Shown: positions 9,282 to 16,642 of the stretch, piece by piece
Layout of the letters: each line of letters starts with the position of its first letter
How positions within the stretch are numbered: the stretch's first letter is position 1
Assembly (NCBI GenBank): GCA_955652915.1
Contig: CATPCJ010000051.1
Coordinates: forward strand, 1 to 39,645
Length of the DNA: 39,645 bases
Direction of reading: 5' to 3'
Origin: an uncultured Bryobacteraceae bacterium
GTDB taxonomy: Bacteria; Acidobacteriota; Terriglobia; Bryobacterales; Bryobacteraceae
Position numbers and translations under genes: made by a program
The notes under the pieces: model-generated
What the model saw: only the letters and a program-made list of their open reading frames with translations
Databases searched by the model: none
Told to the model about the DNA's origin: nothing

Positions 9282-10792
9282 TGGCTTTTTGCTCCCATTT
9301 CCACCGCCACCCTGGGCGCGCAGAGGGCCACCGTTCCCAGTACGGGCATGCCCGCGAATGCTTCCAGTTCCCACGGCGTGAAAACAGTGCGGCGATACTG
9401 GCCGATCGCCAAAGCGCACACGAAAATCAAAATAATTCCAAGCGCGTAGCTTGCCAGGATGGTGGCGCCGAGCCGCGGCAAAGGCAATACGGGCACCCGC
9501 GGCGGTTCCGAAAATGCCACGTTGGCGATTTTCTGCTGGTCCAGTGCGTCGCCGATCCGGGCCTCTTCGCGTTTCTTCGAATACAGCAGATAATTTTCCT
9601 CGGCCACTTTTATTTCGCGCAGCAGCTCTTGCTCGCCCGGCCGGATGCCTTCCAGCTTTTCGAGTTCCGCGCGATACTCCCTGGTCTGTTGGCTCAACGT
9701 GGCGATGCGTCCGCGCAGTCCGTCGGCGGATGTTTGGGCCCGCGCGAGCTCAACCTCAAGCGTCTGCCGCAAGGGATTTACATCCGTTGCTTCTTCCTTG
9801 GAACTGATCTTCTCCGAATTTTCCAGCGCCTTCCGTGTATCGGAAATCTGGCGATCCACCTGCGTCACCATGCGATCGTTCGGCCGGAACTTGGTGAGCA
9901 ATTCCGTTCGCTTGTTCTGCAGTTCCACCAGCAGCGTATTCAGCCGTTCCACCGAGTATTGATTGGGAATCTGACGCGTTTGCGTCGTGATCCGAGGGGC
10001 CAGGCCCGCCAGTTGAGATCGCAAGCCGGCGACGCGCTTCTGCGTTTCACTCCGATTTGCCTGGGCCTCGCGAAGCGCGGCCTGCTCCTCCACCACTTTG
10101 CGGATGAGCAGGTCCTTCTGTTCCGGCGCTCCGACGACACCCGAAGTATTCTGAAACTCCACCAACCGTTTTTCGGCGTCCTTCACCTGTTGTTCGTAAG
10201 CTTCGGCCTGCTGCTGGAAGAATGCGAACGAACCGGCGTTGCTGTGAATCTGAAGATGACGCTCGAAGTAGGCGTCTGCCAGCGCTTGCAGCACCTCGGC
10301 GCTCATTCTCGGATCCGGCGATGCATAGCGGACACGAATCATACTGGACTTCATTACCGGCGCGATACGGACTTTCTTCTGGAGTTTTGCGGTTGCCTTT
10401 TCGTGTGACGCGGGCGTCATTCCACCCAGGTCGCATCGGTCCACCACCTTGCGGAACAGATCCGCGCTCGACAAGAGCTGGATTTCGGTGGCCATTTGAG
10501 TGTCGTTAATTTCCGGTTGCGCCATCGCCGCCGACCGGCCGTCGGGCGTCACAATCAAGTCGGCGCGCGTGTTCTTGACCAGGATGGTCATCTCGGCTTC
10601 GTACATCCGCGGAGTGAACCAGAAATAGGCGGTCATCGCCAGCGTGAAAATCGCGCACAGCGTCAGGATCACGCGGGATTGGCGGAACAGCGTGTCGGCG
10701 ACATCGCGCAGAGACAGCAATTCCCGTCTGGTTGCGTGTACGCTCACGCTTTCATTGGTGCTGAGTCTTATTGGTGTCTTGTCCCGTTTCAT
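9278..10792 (-). CDS. Wzc/GumC-like polysaccharide chain-length determinant (Wzz domain)
   Basis: A 504-aa inner-membrane protein and the first gene of the exopolysaccharide operon. A transmembrane helix (ILTLCAIFTLAMTAYFWF) is followed by the Wzz-type PRMYEAEMTILVKN strand. A long periplasmic coiled coil rich in Q, E, A and R spans roughly residues 170-400. A proline-rich PRVPVLPLPR segment then leads into the second helix (ILASYALGIILIFVCALAIG) and a short cytoplasmic tail. The kinase domain is not fused; the next gene encodes a separate ATPase-like partner, as in Gram-positive CpsC/CpsD pairs. ATG 10792 (MKRDKTPIRL) is preferred to the start at 10864 because the extra 24 residues lie in the repeat-bearing upstream region. 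Its ribosome binding site is weak (GAG). Confidence 0.92.
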   Translation of the reverse strand: MKRDKTPIRLSTNESVSVHATRRELLSLRDVADTLFRQSRVILTLCAIFTLAMTAYFWFTPRMYEAEMTILVKNTRADLIVTPDGRSAAMAQPEINDTQMATEIQLLSSADLFRKVVDRCDLGGMTPASHEKATAKLQKKVRIAPVMKSSMIRVRYASPDPRMSAEVLQALADAYFERHLQIHSNAGSFAFFQQQAEAYEQQVKDAEKRLVEFQNTSGVVGAPEQKDLLIRKVVEEQAALREAQANRSETQKRVAGLRSQLAGLAPRITTQTRQIPNQYSVERLNTLLVELQNKRTELLTKFRPNDRMVTQVDRQISDTRKALENSEKISSKEEATDVNPLRQTLEVELARAQTSADGLRGRIATLSQQTREYRAELEKLEGIRPGEQELLREIKVAEENYLLYSKKREEARIGDALDQQKIANVAFSEPPRVPVLPLPRLGATILASYALGIILIFVCALAIGQYRRTVFTPWELEAFAGMPVLGTVALCAPRVAVEMGAKSQ

Positions 10793-10817
10793 GAGCTCAA
10801 AGTGATTTTGTGTTCTA

Positions 10818-10870
10818 GGACGAAGTAAGACAATAGCGAGGCAGTACTGGACCGGAGTAAGCAATACTGG
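10818..10870. promoter_or_regulatory. Direct repeats upstream of the exopolysaccharide operon
   Basis: Two interleaved repeat pairs lie between the divergent Wzc-like and hydrolase genes. AGTAAGACAATA (10824-10835) recurs as AGTAAGCAATA (10856-10866), and CAGTACTGG (10842-10850) recurs as CAATACTGG (10862-10870). On the minus strand they sit 26 to 80 bp before ATG 10792, where a promoter or activator site would be expected. No convincing -35/-10 pair was found. A regulatory role is inference. Confidence 0.35.
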
Positions 10871-10946
10871 GCCACGAGTCCCGTACCTGTTTCGCTTCAG
10901 TTAGTTCCATGCTGAGAAGTGAAGGAATAAGAAGGGAAGCGATAAA

Positions 10947-11996
10947 ATGACTCTGCCTACGTCCGCGGCTTTCTTGACGCTTGCCGTTACCCTCGCAGGC
11001 GTCCTGGGCATCGCGGGAGTGCGGTATTACCGCATCGATCGTCCTATCGTTCTTCCGAAGCCGCGCGGCCCCTACCTCGTTGGGCGCGTGCTCTTGGACT
11101 GGACCGGCGATCGCCGCCATCGTGAATTAATGACCTTCGTTTGGTACCCCGCGGCTCCAGGTACCGTTGGACCCAGTGCGGAATATGTGCCAGGCAGGTG
11201 GGGCGAATTGGCAGCCAAGGGCGGGTTTCCGATTCCAGCGCGCCGGATTCGAGAAACGAAAGTCAGTGCCATCGAGCATGCCGCGCTTCTCGCGGGCCGG
11301 CATCCACTCCTGATTTTGTCGCCCGCGATGGGCTCCATACCGGCGGATTACAGCACCCTCGCTGAAGATCTGGCAAGCTACGGATACATAGTAGTTGGTG
11401 TCACTCCTACCGGCAGCGCTCGCGTCGTGGTTTTCAGCGGCGGCAGAATTGTTACCGGACAGGACGGCGTCGATCTGGACCATCGCGACCTCGCGCAACC
11501 CTTGGTGGAGCGATGGGTGGGCGACTTCACCTACGTGCTGGACCGTCTTGCGGCCGACTCAATGTTCCAACAACACGTCGACTGGAATCGTGTGGGAGTG
11601 TTCGGCCACTCTTTCGGCGGGGCAGCCGCGATGCATGCCCTACTAATGGATAGCCGCTTGAAACGCGGAGCCAATTTAGACGGCGCACCCCAAGGGACGG
11701 AGATCACGGGTCTTACCAAGCCGCTGCTCCTGGTCAATGGCGAACCGCTTCCGCCTTCGCAAAAAGCGCTCAACGGCAAAATTCTGGATGAGCTGAAACG
11801 CATTTGCAATTCCGGCTCAGGCGGATGCCGCATCCAGGATTACCCCGAAGCCGGTCATATGAATTTCTCCGACGCCGCGGTGTGGCCGTCACGCTTCCCC
11901 ATCCCTCGCTCTCACTTCGGCCTCACCGGCATCGACGGACCAGCCTTTCTCCGAAAGATATCGGATCTGTTGCGCGGCTTCTTCGATGAAATGTGA
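10947..11996 (+). CDS. Alpha/beta hydrolase, platelet-activating-factor acetylhydrolase-like
   Basis: A 349-aa hydrolase with an N-terminal hydrophobic segment (residues 7-25) that could be a signal anchor, so it is probably periplasmic or membrane-bound. GHSFGG places the nucleophile at Ser222. Asp245 (GANLDGA) and His304 (EAGHMNFSD) complete a triad in the order and spacing of PAF-AH-type lipases. Family members cleave short or oxidised acyl esters; the substrate here is unknown. It is divergent from the exopolysaccharide operon and could in principle trim ester groups on the polymer, but nothing in the sequence shows that. AAGGGAAG lies about 10 bp before the ATG. Confidence 0.85.
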   Translation: MTLPTSAAFLTLAVTLAGVLGIAGVRYYRIDRPIVLPKPRGPYLVGRVLLDWTGDRRHRELMTFVWYPAAPGTVGPSAEYVPGRWGELAAKGGFPIPARRIRETKVSAIEHAALLAGRHPLLILSPAMGSIPADYSTLAEDLASYGYIVVGVTPTGSARVVVFSGGRIVTGQDGVDLDHRDLAQPLVERWVGDFTYVLDRLAADSMFQQHVDWNRVGVFGHSFGGAAAMHALLMDSRLKRGANLDGAPQGTEITGLTKPLLLVNGEPLPPSQKALNGKILDELKRICNSGSGGCRIQDYPEAGHMNFSDAAVWPSRFPIPRSHFGLTGIDGPAFLRKISDLLRGFFDEM

Positions 11997-12028
11997 CATT
12001 GTGGCACAGCGCGGCTTCGCCTGTGTGG

Positions 12029-12065
12029 GGCAGGTTGGTAACCTGCCGCCGATTGGCAAATCGGC
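12029..12065. repeat. Paired hairpins (REP/BIME-like palindromic unit)
   Basis: Two consecutive perfect hairpins occur here. GGCAGGTT/AACCTGCC (12029-12047) has a 3-nt loop and GCCGATT/AATCGGC (12048-12065) has a 4-nt loop. They are 33 bp after the hydrolase stop in the 291-bp gap before the cupin-like gene. No T-run follows, so a classic intrinsic terminator is unlikely. The twin-palindrome layout resembles interspersed REP-type repeats. The rest of the gap shows nothing recognisable. Confidence 0.6.
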
Positions 12066-12287
12066 CCGTAAGTAATTCCGGATCCAAAACCCAGGTGGAT
12101 TATCAATCCGCCGCAGGATGCCATAATGATGTCCAAACTCCACCCACCTGCATTCTTGCCTGTATGGATCTTAGAGCGATTTCTTTCCCAGCTTCCGGCG
12201 GTTCATGCGTCCCCGGTACTCCTAGGACTAAAGAGCGTCTTCCCGTTCCAAGTCCCGCCCCTATAATCGCCCCAGGTACTTATCACC

Positions 12288-13208
12288 ATGCAAACCTCCG
12301 CCGTAATGGAACTTGAAGCAGCTCGCGTTATCCAGCTCGAAGCCCAGGCATTCCGCGAAAATTTCAATAAGCGCTGGTTCCCCCTGGAGCACGCGCTGGC
12401 CCGGCATCCTCTCTTCGATCTGGATCGCCTGATCGCCCTGGCGAAGCAGACCGCCCAGGACCGTCCCGAACATCTGCATTTCGACAAGGGCGCGACGCGC
12501 GTGGGTCAACGCTGGAGTGAGACGCCGGCTTGCGACTTGCCGGTGGACGAAACCATCCGCCGCATTGAGCACGAAGGCGCATGGATCGTTTTGAAGCACG
12601 CCGAGCTGGACCGCGAATACAAAAGCATCCTGGAACGCACCATGGCCGAGGTTCACGAGCTGGCTGGTCCTCAGTTGCGCAAGCAGGTGAACTTCGAGGA
12701 AGTCATCCTGTTTATTACGTCGCCCAATCGCCTGACTACTTACCACATCGATCGGGAGTGCAACTTCATCGCGCAGATCCGCGGCGACAAAACGATTTAT
12801 ATTTTCGACCGCGAGGATCGCGAGGTCCTGCCGGAGCCGGAGATCGAGCGGTTCTGGGCCGTGGACAATAACGCAGCGGTCTACAAGAAGGATTTGCAAT
12901 ACCGCGCCGATTCGTTCGTGCTGCGCCCCGGAAACGGCGTCCATGTGCCGGTGAACGCTCCCCATTGGCTGCAGAATCACGACGACATATCCATCACGGC
13001 CAGTTTGAATTTCAAGTTCAAGGATTCCAGGCTGGCGAATATTTACCGGGCCAACTACGCCTTGCGCAAGCTTGGCTTGGACCCGCTGCCGCCCGGAAAA
13101 TCGGCGGCCCGGGATTCCGTCAAGCGTTCCGTCGTGACCGCTGCAATGGCGCTGGCGAATGCAACACCGAACGGAATTCGGGACGGCTTCAAGCGATTGT
13201 TCCGCTAA
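12288..13208 (+). CDS. Cupin/JmjC-like protein (putative Fe(II)/2-oxoglutarate oxygenase)
   Basis: A 306-aa soluble protein with a cupin-like double-stranded beta-helix in its second half. TTYHIDRECNFIAQIRGDK provides the HxD iron ligands (His153, Asp155) and the NxxxQxxGxK pattern of FIH/JmjC-like proteins. PGNGVHVPVNAPHWLQN provides the distal ligand, probably His226. Family members hydroxylate proteins or small molecules using Fe(II) and 2-oxoglutarate; the substrate here is unknown. The N-terminal 130 residues are helical and unassigned. ATG 12288 has a weak upstream site, and ATG 12306 is an alternative. It precedes a PilZ gene on the same strand. Confidence 0.75.
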   Translation: MQTSAVMELEAARVIQLEAQAFRENFNKRWFPLEHALARHPLFDLDRLIALAKQTAQDRPEHLHFDKGATRVGQRWSETPACDLPVDETIRRIEHEGAWIVLKHAELDREYKSILERTMAEVHELAGPQLRKQVNFEEVILFITSPNRLTTYHIDRECNFIAQIRGDKTIYIFDREDREVLPEPEIERFWAVDNNAAVYKKDLQYRADSFVLRPGNGVHVPVNAPHWLQNHDDISITASLNFKFKDSRLANIYRANYALRKLGLDPLPPGKSAARDSVKRSVVTAAMALANATPNGIRDGFKRLFR

Positions 13209-13320
13209 ATAACCGTTGGCCCATTCGAGTAGTACCCGAAATCGGGACCAAGATTCTATTGTTACAGCCCGGCGATTACCGCATGCTGGTATTTCGCCAG
13301 GTCCAGGAAAAGCAGGGGGC

Positions 13321-13671
13321 ATGTTGAAGTCAGATCACGAAGACAAGCAGCGCCGGTCGGCGGATCGATTCCCGATGGATCGCGAAGTACGCTATCGCGT
13401 GCTGGAACGAAAAAGCTCAGAGCCTTTCCACCTTGGCAAGACCATCAACATGAGCAGCAATGGCGTGTTGTTTACCACCGATCAATTCCTGAATCCCGGC
13501 CGCTATCTGGAAGTCTCGATCAACTGGCCGGCACAACTGGATAGCAAGGTGGCGTTGAAATTGGTGGCGCGGGGCCGAGTGGTCCGCACGGATCACACTG
13601 GCGCCGCCGTCCAAATCCATCAATACGAATTCCGTACGCAAGCGCCTCAGGCAGCGCCGGCCGCCGGGTAG
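13321..13671 (+). CDS. PilZ-domain protein (probable c-di-GMP receptor)
   Basis: A 116-aa single-domain protein. RRSADRF supplies the RxxxR motif and INMSSNGV supplies the [DN]xSxxG motif, the two c-di-GMP-contacting elements of PilZ. The following strands (GRYLEVSINWP, ALKLVARGRVVRTD) fit the PilZ beta-barrel. PilZ proteins often control exopolysaccharide or motility; proximity to the exopolysaccharide operon is suggestive only. ATG 13321 is chosen because it follows GCAGGGGGC and starts just before the conserved core. An upstream in-frame start at 13216 would add 35 residues without PilZ features. Confidence 0.88.
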   Translation: MLKSDHEDKQRRSADRFPMDREVRYRVLERKSSEPFHLGKTINMSSNGVLFTTDQFLNPGRYLEVSINWPAQLDSKVALKLVARGRVVRTDHTGAAVQIHQYEFRTQAPQAAPAAG

Positions 13672-13815
13672 CTTTCCCCTGCGCCGAGAAGCCGGACTCC
13701 GCAAACCTCGGGAAGATTCGCGCCATCTGCGTCACGCCGGAGAACAATTCGGGATCCGCGTCCATCCTTTAAGTCAGGTGTCGGAGGCAACGAAACCGCG
13801 GTGTCGTTTGTCCAT

Positions 13816-14082
13816 TTATGGACAGTTTAGATCGACACAATCCTGCCATTGCAGGTCGCAGTTGTCTTGGGCGAAAGAATACGCGTCATCGCACCGCTGC
13901 AAGCACGTGCTGTCGTTCGGATCACAACTGTTAGTGCAAGCATCGTAGTCAACTGTAGCTTCGTGCAAGCAGCGCTGCTGCGTAATGTGACATTGAAAAC
14001 AAGGTGAAACATCGGCGCTTATGACGAAGTACGAGGTAAGTGTAAGCGCTCCGAGCACCAAAAGCCGGCGTGTCAAACGCAT
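13816..14082 (-). CDS. Small cysteine-rich secreted protein, unknown function
   Basis: An 88-aa protein. MRLTRRLLVLGALTLTSYFVISA is a signal peptide, followed by a mature part of about 65 residues with 10 cysteines. These include CFQC, CTNSC and CLQRC pairs, and acidic residues dominate between them. An even number of cysteines in an exported peptide suggests disulfides, though CxxC/CxxxC spacing could also bind metal. I do not recognise the family. The start is well supported: AGGAGG lies 9 bp before ATG 14082. A palindrome TGTCCAT-TT-ATGGACA (13809-13824) overlaps the stop codon. It sits just outside the left end of the transposable element. Confidence 0.7.
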   Translation of the reverse strand: MRLTRRLLVLGALTLTSYFVISADVSPCFQCHITQQRCLHEATVDYDACTNSCDPNDSTCLQRCDDAYSFAQDNCDLQWQDCVDLNCP

Positions 14083-14147
14083 ATTCCATAGCCTCCTGCG
14101 ATTGATGGATCACAATACCATGCCCCTTCCGCGGCGTCAATAGCGTC

Positions 14148-14155
14148 CCTTTTTG
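14148..14155. repeat. Target-site duplication, left copy
   Basis: The octamer cctttttg directly abuts the left inverted repeat and is repeated exactly at 16660-16667 next to the right one. An 8-bp duplication is usual for IS1 and IS1595 relatives and shows that this copy inserted as a unit. Confidence 0.92.
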
Positions 14156-14172
14156 GGTAGTGTCCTAATTTG
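14156..14172 (+). repeat. Left terminal inverted repeat
   Basis: GGTAGTGTCCTAATTTG is the exact complement of 16643-16659. The GGT start matches the usual IS1-family tip. Confidence 0.95.
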
Positions 14173-14175
14173 CCT

Positions 14176-14199
14176 GCTAGTGCTCCTGCTAGTGCTCCT
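14176..14199. repeat. Subterminal tandem 12-mer, two copies
   Basis: GCTAGTGCTCCT is repeated twice in tandem just inside the left inverted repeat and beyond the passenger gene stop. No matching array was seen at the right end. It could be a transposase accessory site or simple slippage. Confidence 0.6.
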
Positions 14200-14209
14200 G
14201 GCAGGGTGC

Positions 14210-15259
14210 CTACTGGGATATTGTGCCAAAAACCACGGATGGGCCAAACCGCAATCTTTGTATGGGAACGTCCTCGCCCAGTTTGATAACAAAAGACAGG
14301 TTGGGGTGCGCCGGATCGGATCTGCTGAGATCGTAAAGAATGCCGGTATAGTAGGGGGCCTGTGGATACTCTCCGAATGGTGGTCTGTAAGCGACGCATG
14401 CAATTACGTAGATAAAAAGCCCGCCCCCGCCGGGGGCGCTGTTTTCCGCCATGTCCCTTGGGGTCAAGTTAAGGCCATTCAGCATAGGCATCACCTCTCC
14501 AGGGAAAACTGTCTCGCCAAGTGCAGGGCCGCGCTTGATAAGTTCACTGCACAATCGCCTTCTTTCGGCGACTGGGTTCTTCTTCAAGCTAAGCGTATAG
14601 AGTTCCGGCTCAAGAAATACGCCGACAGCGGGAGACTTCCCGCTGTTCTTGACGGTGAATTGAAATGTGACGCGAGCGCCGTCTGCGCCAAACGTGAATG
14701 GACTGGCAATACTGGCTTCCAGCGACAACCAAGGTCGCTCAGATACCTCAGTGTGTTTTTGCATCGCCGCAAGCTGGCCAATGCTGGCCTTCAAAGAGTT
14801 TTTGTTTTGCTCAATGGTAGTATTCAGCGCCATGTCGTTCTGAGCGAGAGCCTTAGCAAGCGACTCTCGGTTATCCTTAAGGGCTGCGGCCAGAGCCTGC
14901 TTATATTGTTCGATAGCGGTTGTCGTGTTGGTTGCAATCGAGCCAGTTTTCTCAACGAGTCTGTCGGTCTGGACGGAGCCGCTTTTCATCTCTTGCAACT
15001 GCCCGCTCATTACGCCCAATTGCTTCCAAAATATCACCCCGGTAATCGCGGCTACCGTTACGCCAAGAATAGTGAGACTGATCATCCATCCCTCAAAGAT
15101 GGAAAATCTTCTCTCCAGGTTTTGTTGGGCGGATTGGGGTGGTTTGTGTTCGGCTCCGTGCTGTTCTCTTACGGGTTCGTCCGAAGCTATCGCAGGTGGA
15201 GTGGGATCGGGTTGCTGTGGAGCATTCTGGCCATTGGGGGCCTGTGTTGTCTCATCCAT
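14210..15259 (-). CDS. Passenger gene: membrane-anchored coiled-coil protein of unknown function
   Basis: A 349-aa protein inside the transposable element, divergent from the transposase. A proline/glutamine-rich N-terminus (about 50 residues) precedes one transmembrane helix (GWMISLTILGVTVAAITGVIFW). A coiled coil of about 110 residues follows (QLQEMKSGSVQTDRLVEKTG onward). The C-terminal domain begins SERPWLSLEASI and contains VTFQFTVKNSGKSPAVGV, an immunoglobulin-like beta pattern. This architecture is common in unannotated membrane proteins of soil bacteria, and I cannot assign a function. ATG 15259 is used instead of the upstream TTG 15283. No ribosome binding site is visible, but TACAAT lies 12 bp upstream, so a near-leaderless transcript is possible. 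The opposite strand is also open but codes for nothing recognisable. Confidence 0.75.
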   Translation of the reverse strand: MDETTQAPNGQNAPQQPDPTPPAIASDEPVREQHGAEHKPPQSAQQNLERRFSIFEGWMISLTILGVTVAAITGVIFWKQLGVMSGQLQEMKSGSVQTDRLVEKTGSIATNTTTAIEQYKQALAAALKDNRESLAKALAQNDMALNTTIEQNKNSLKASIGQLAAMQKHTEVSERPWLSLEASIASPFTFGADGARVTFQFTVKNSGKSPAVGVFLEPELYTLSLKKNPVAERRRLCSELIKRGPALGETVFPGEVMPMLNGLNLTPRDMAENSAPGGGGLFIYVIACVAYRPPFGEYPQAPYYTGILYDLSRSDPAHPNLSFVIKLGEDVPIQRLRFGPSVVFGTISQ

Positions 15260-15269
15260 GGCGGCGATG

Positions 15270-15327
15270 TTATTGTAACACAAAAACTACTTGACATACC
15301 TTAGTTATTGTATTACACTTATTGTAT
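15270..15327. promoter_or_regulatory. Divergent element promoter with three TTATTGTA boxes
   Basis: The gap between passenger gene and transposase contains TTATTGTA three times, at 15270-15277, 15305-15312 and 15319-15326. On the plus strand TTGACA (15291-15296), a 17-bp spacer and TACACT (15314-15319) would place the transcript start at or next to ATG 15326, a leaderless message. On the minus strand TGTTACAAT, an extended -10, overlaps the first box. The boxes cover both promoters, as operator sites would. The ribbon-helix-helix protein encoded at the element's right end is a candidate ligand; that link is inference. Confidence 0.55.
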
Positions 15328-16162
15328 GGCGAACGTACTCAGCACCGACAAGCAGACCGTGATCATCGGGTCGCTGTGTGAAGGTTCCAGCATCCGCTCT
15401 ATCGAGCGAATCACAGGCGTTCACCGAGATACGATCATGCGGCTGGGCGTGCGGGTAGGCCAGGGATGCACAGCACTCCTGGACGCCAAGATGCGTAACC
15501 TGGATTGTCACCGTCTAGAAATGGACGAAATATGGGGATTTGTGGGGAAGAAAGAACGCCACATGCGGCCCGGTGACGATCCGACGTTCGGAAATGTTTG
15601 GACGTTTTGCGCCATTGATGCCGATACGAAGCTGGTACCGGCCTTTCGGGTTAGCGGTGATCGTGACGTGAAAACCGCAACGGCGTTTGTACTCGACGTG
15701 GCTGATCGTATGAAGAATCGGCTGCAAATCTCTACCGATGGTCTGAGCGCTTACGTGGAAGCTATTGACTGGGCTTTTGGTGGCAATGTGGACTACGGCC
15801 AAATCATCAAAACCTACGGAACCGAGGAATCCGTAGAGGCGCAGCGCCGGTACAGTGCGCCCAAGATCAGTTCTATCGAGAAGAAAGCCATATACGGGCG
15901 TCCCGACTTCGATCTGATCTCCACGAGCTACGTAGAGCGGTTGAATGGCACCACGCGGCTGCACATGAAACGGCTTGCGCGTCTAACGTATGCGTTCAGC
16001 AAAAAGCGCGAGAACTTTGAAGCAGCGGTTGGGCTGCATTTCGCGTACTACAACCTCGTGAAGCGTCACAGCACGCTGCGCTGCACTCCGGCTATGGCCG
16101 CTGGTGTTGAGAAGTCCTTTTGGACGGTAGATGAATTGGTAGGGGCAGCGATGGCAGCATGA
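15326..16162 (+). CDS. IS1-like DDE transposase
   Basis: A 278-aa transposase in a single frame, unlike classical IS1, which needs a frameshift between insA and insB. Residues 8-45 form a helix-turn-helix (IRSIERITGVHRDTIMRLG) like the InsA DNA-binding part, without an obvious zinc finger. The catalytic triad is Asp67 (EMDEIWGFV), Asp138 (ISTDGLSAYV) and Glu204 (SYVERLNGTTR). The C-terminal NFEAAVGLHFAYYNLVKRH is the family's closing helix. It cuts and joins the element ends. ATG 15326 has no ribosome binding site, but the predicted promoter places the transcript start there; an in-frame TTG at 15308 is less likely. The stop overlaps the next gene as ATGA. Confidence 0.92.
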   Translation: MANVLSTDKQTVIIGSLCEGSSIRSIERITGVHRDTIMRLGVRVGQGCTALLDAKMRNLDCHRLEMDEIWGFVGKKERHMRPGDDPTFGNVWTFCAIDADTKLVPAFRVSGDRDVKTATAFVLDVADRMKNRLQISTDGLSAYVEAIDWAFGGNVDYGQIIKTYGTEESVEAQRRYSAPKISSIEKKAIYGRPDFDLISTSYVERLNGTTRLHMKRLARLTYAFSKKRENFEAAVGLHFAYYNLVKRHSTLRCTPAMAAGVEKSFWTVDELVGAAMAA

Positions 16163-16470
16163 CCTACATCGAGGAACTACGCGACGTGATTCGACGATTA
16201 CATGGGGCAGAAGCTACGCACATCAAAAGCGTTCCCGTGAAAGAGACGTACCAAGGAAAGACAGTGTGGGAAGGGATTGTAGAAGTGTTCGAGCTACGTG
16301 GGCATCCTACAGCGTCCAGGCTCTACGCATGGGCGCACGAGACGGATAACCAGGATAAACCACGGCGGCATGTGACGGTGCTGCACAGCCACCCAATTAC
16401 CTCACCCGTGCTTGCAGTGCGGGCAGCAATCGTACAGGAGTTTAGAAGCCTTGAGCCAGCCGAAAGCTAG
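16159..16470 (+). CDS. Small element-encoded protein of unknown function
   Basis: A 103-aa soluble protein whose ATG overlaps the transposase TGA (ATGA), so it is probably translationally coupled. The sequence (IEELRDVIRRLHGAEATHIKSVP, then TVWEGIVEVFELRGHPTASRLYAWAHE) suggests a small alpha/beta fold with conserved-looking aromatic and histidine residues (HVTVLHSHPITSPV). I do not recognise the family. Its coupling suggests an accessory role in transposition or control. The C-terminal end overlaps the start of the next small gene. Confidence 0.75.
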   Translation: MTYIEELRDVIRRLHGAEATHIKSVPVKETYQGKTVWEGIVEVFELRGHPTASRLYAWAHETDNQDKPRRHVTVLHSHPITSPVLAVRAAIVQEFRSLEPAES

Positions 16471-16636
16471 AAAAGTCGGGCGTCCGAAAATGGCGAAGGG
16501 CGACGCCAAAGCCCGCATTGTGCCGGTACGCTTCAACCCCGATTTGATGAAGCGCGTAACGGGCGCGGCGAAGGCCAGCAAGCAGACTCTATCGGAATGG
16601 ATCAGGAGCACGTTGAATGCCGCAACCACGGGATGA
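16451..16636 (+). CDS. Ribbon-helix-helix-like small DNA-binding protein
   Basis: A 61-aa basic protein from TTG 16451, or 48 aa from ATG 16490. GRPK, an AT-hook-like tetrapeptide, is followed by the strand ARIVPVRFNP and two helices (DLMKRVTGAAK and TLSEWIRSTLN), the ribbon-helix-helix pattern of Arc/CopG-type repressors. TTG 16451 is preferred because AGGAG lies 10 bp upstream and the GRPK lead-in is common in this fold. The gene ends 6 bp before the right inverted repeat. It is a plausible repressor of the transposase/passenger promoters through the TTATTGTA boxes; this is inference. Confidence 0.72.
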   Translation: MSQPKARKVGRPKMAKGDAKARIVPVRFNPDLMKRVTGAAKASKQTLSEWIRSTLNAATTG

Positions 16637-16642
16637 AAAGAT

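Noticed and set aside
9281-10408. A 375-codon plus-strand frame opposite the Wzc-like gene
   Set aside because: Antisense of a coiled-coil region; leucine/arginine-rich shadow with no features.
12029-12065. Intrinsic terminator for the hydrolase gene
   Set aside because: Both hairpins are good but no T-run follows either stem.
12261-13322. A 353-codon minus-strand frame opposite the cupin-like gene
   Set aside because: The plus strand encodes clear HxD...H cupin motifs; the reverse frame is a high-GC shadow.
14153-15304. A 383-codon plus-strand open frame across the passenger gene
   Set aside because: It starts outside the element, spans its left end and has no domain pattern; the minus strand gives a coherent signal of transmembrane helix, coiled coil and beta domain.
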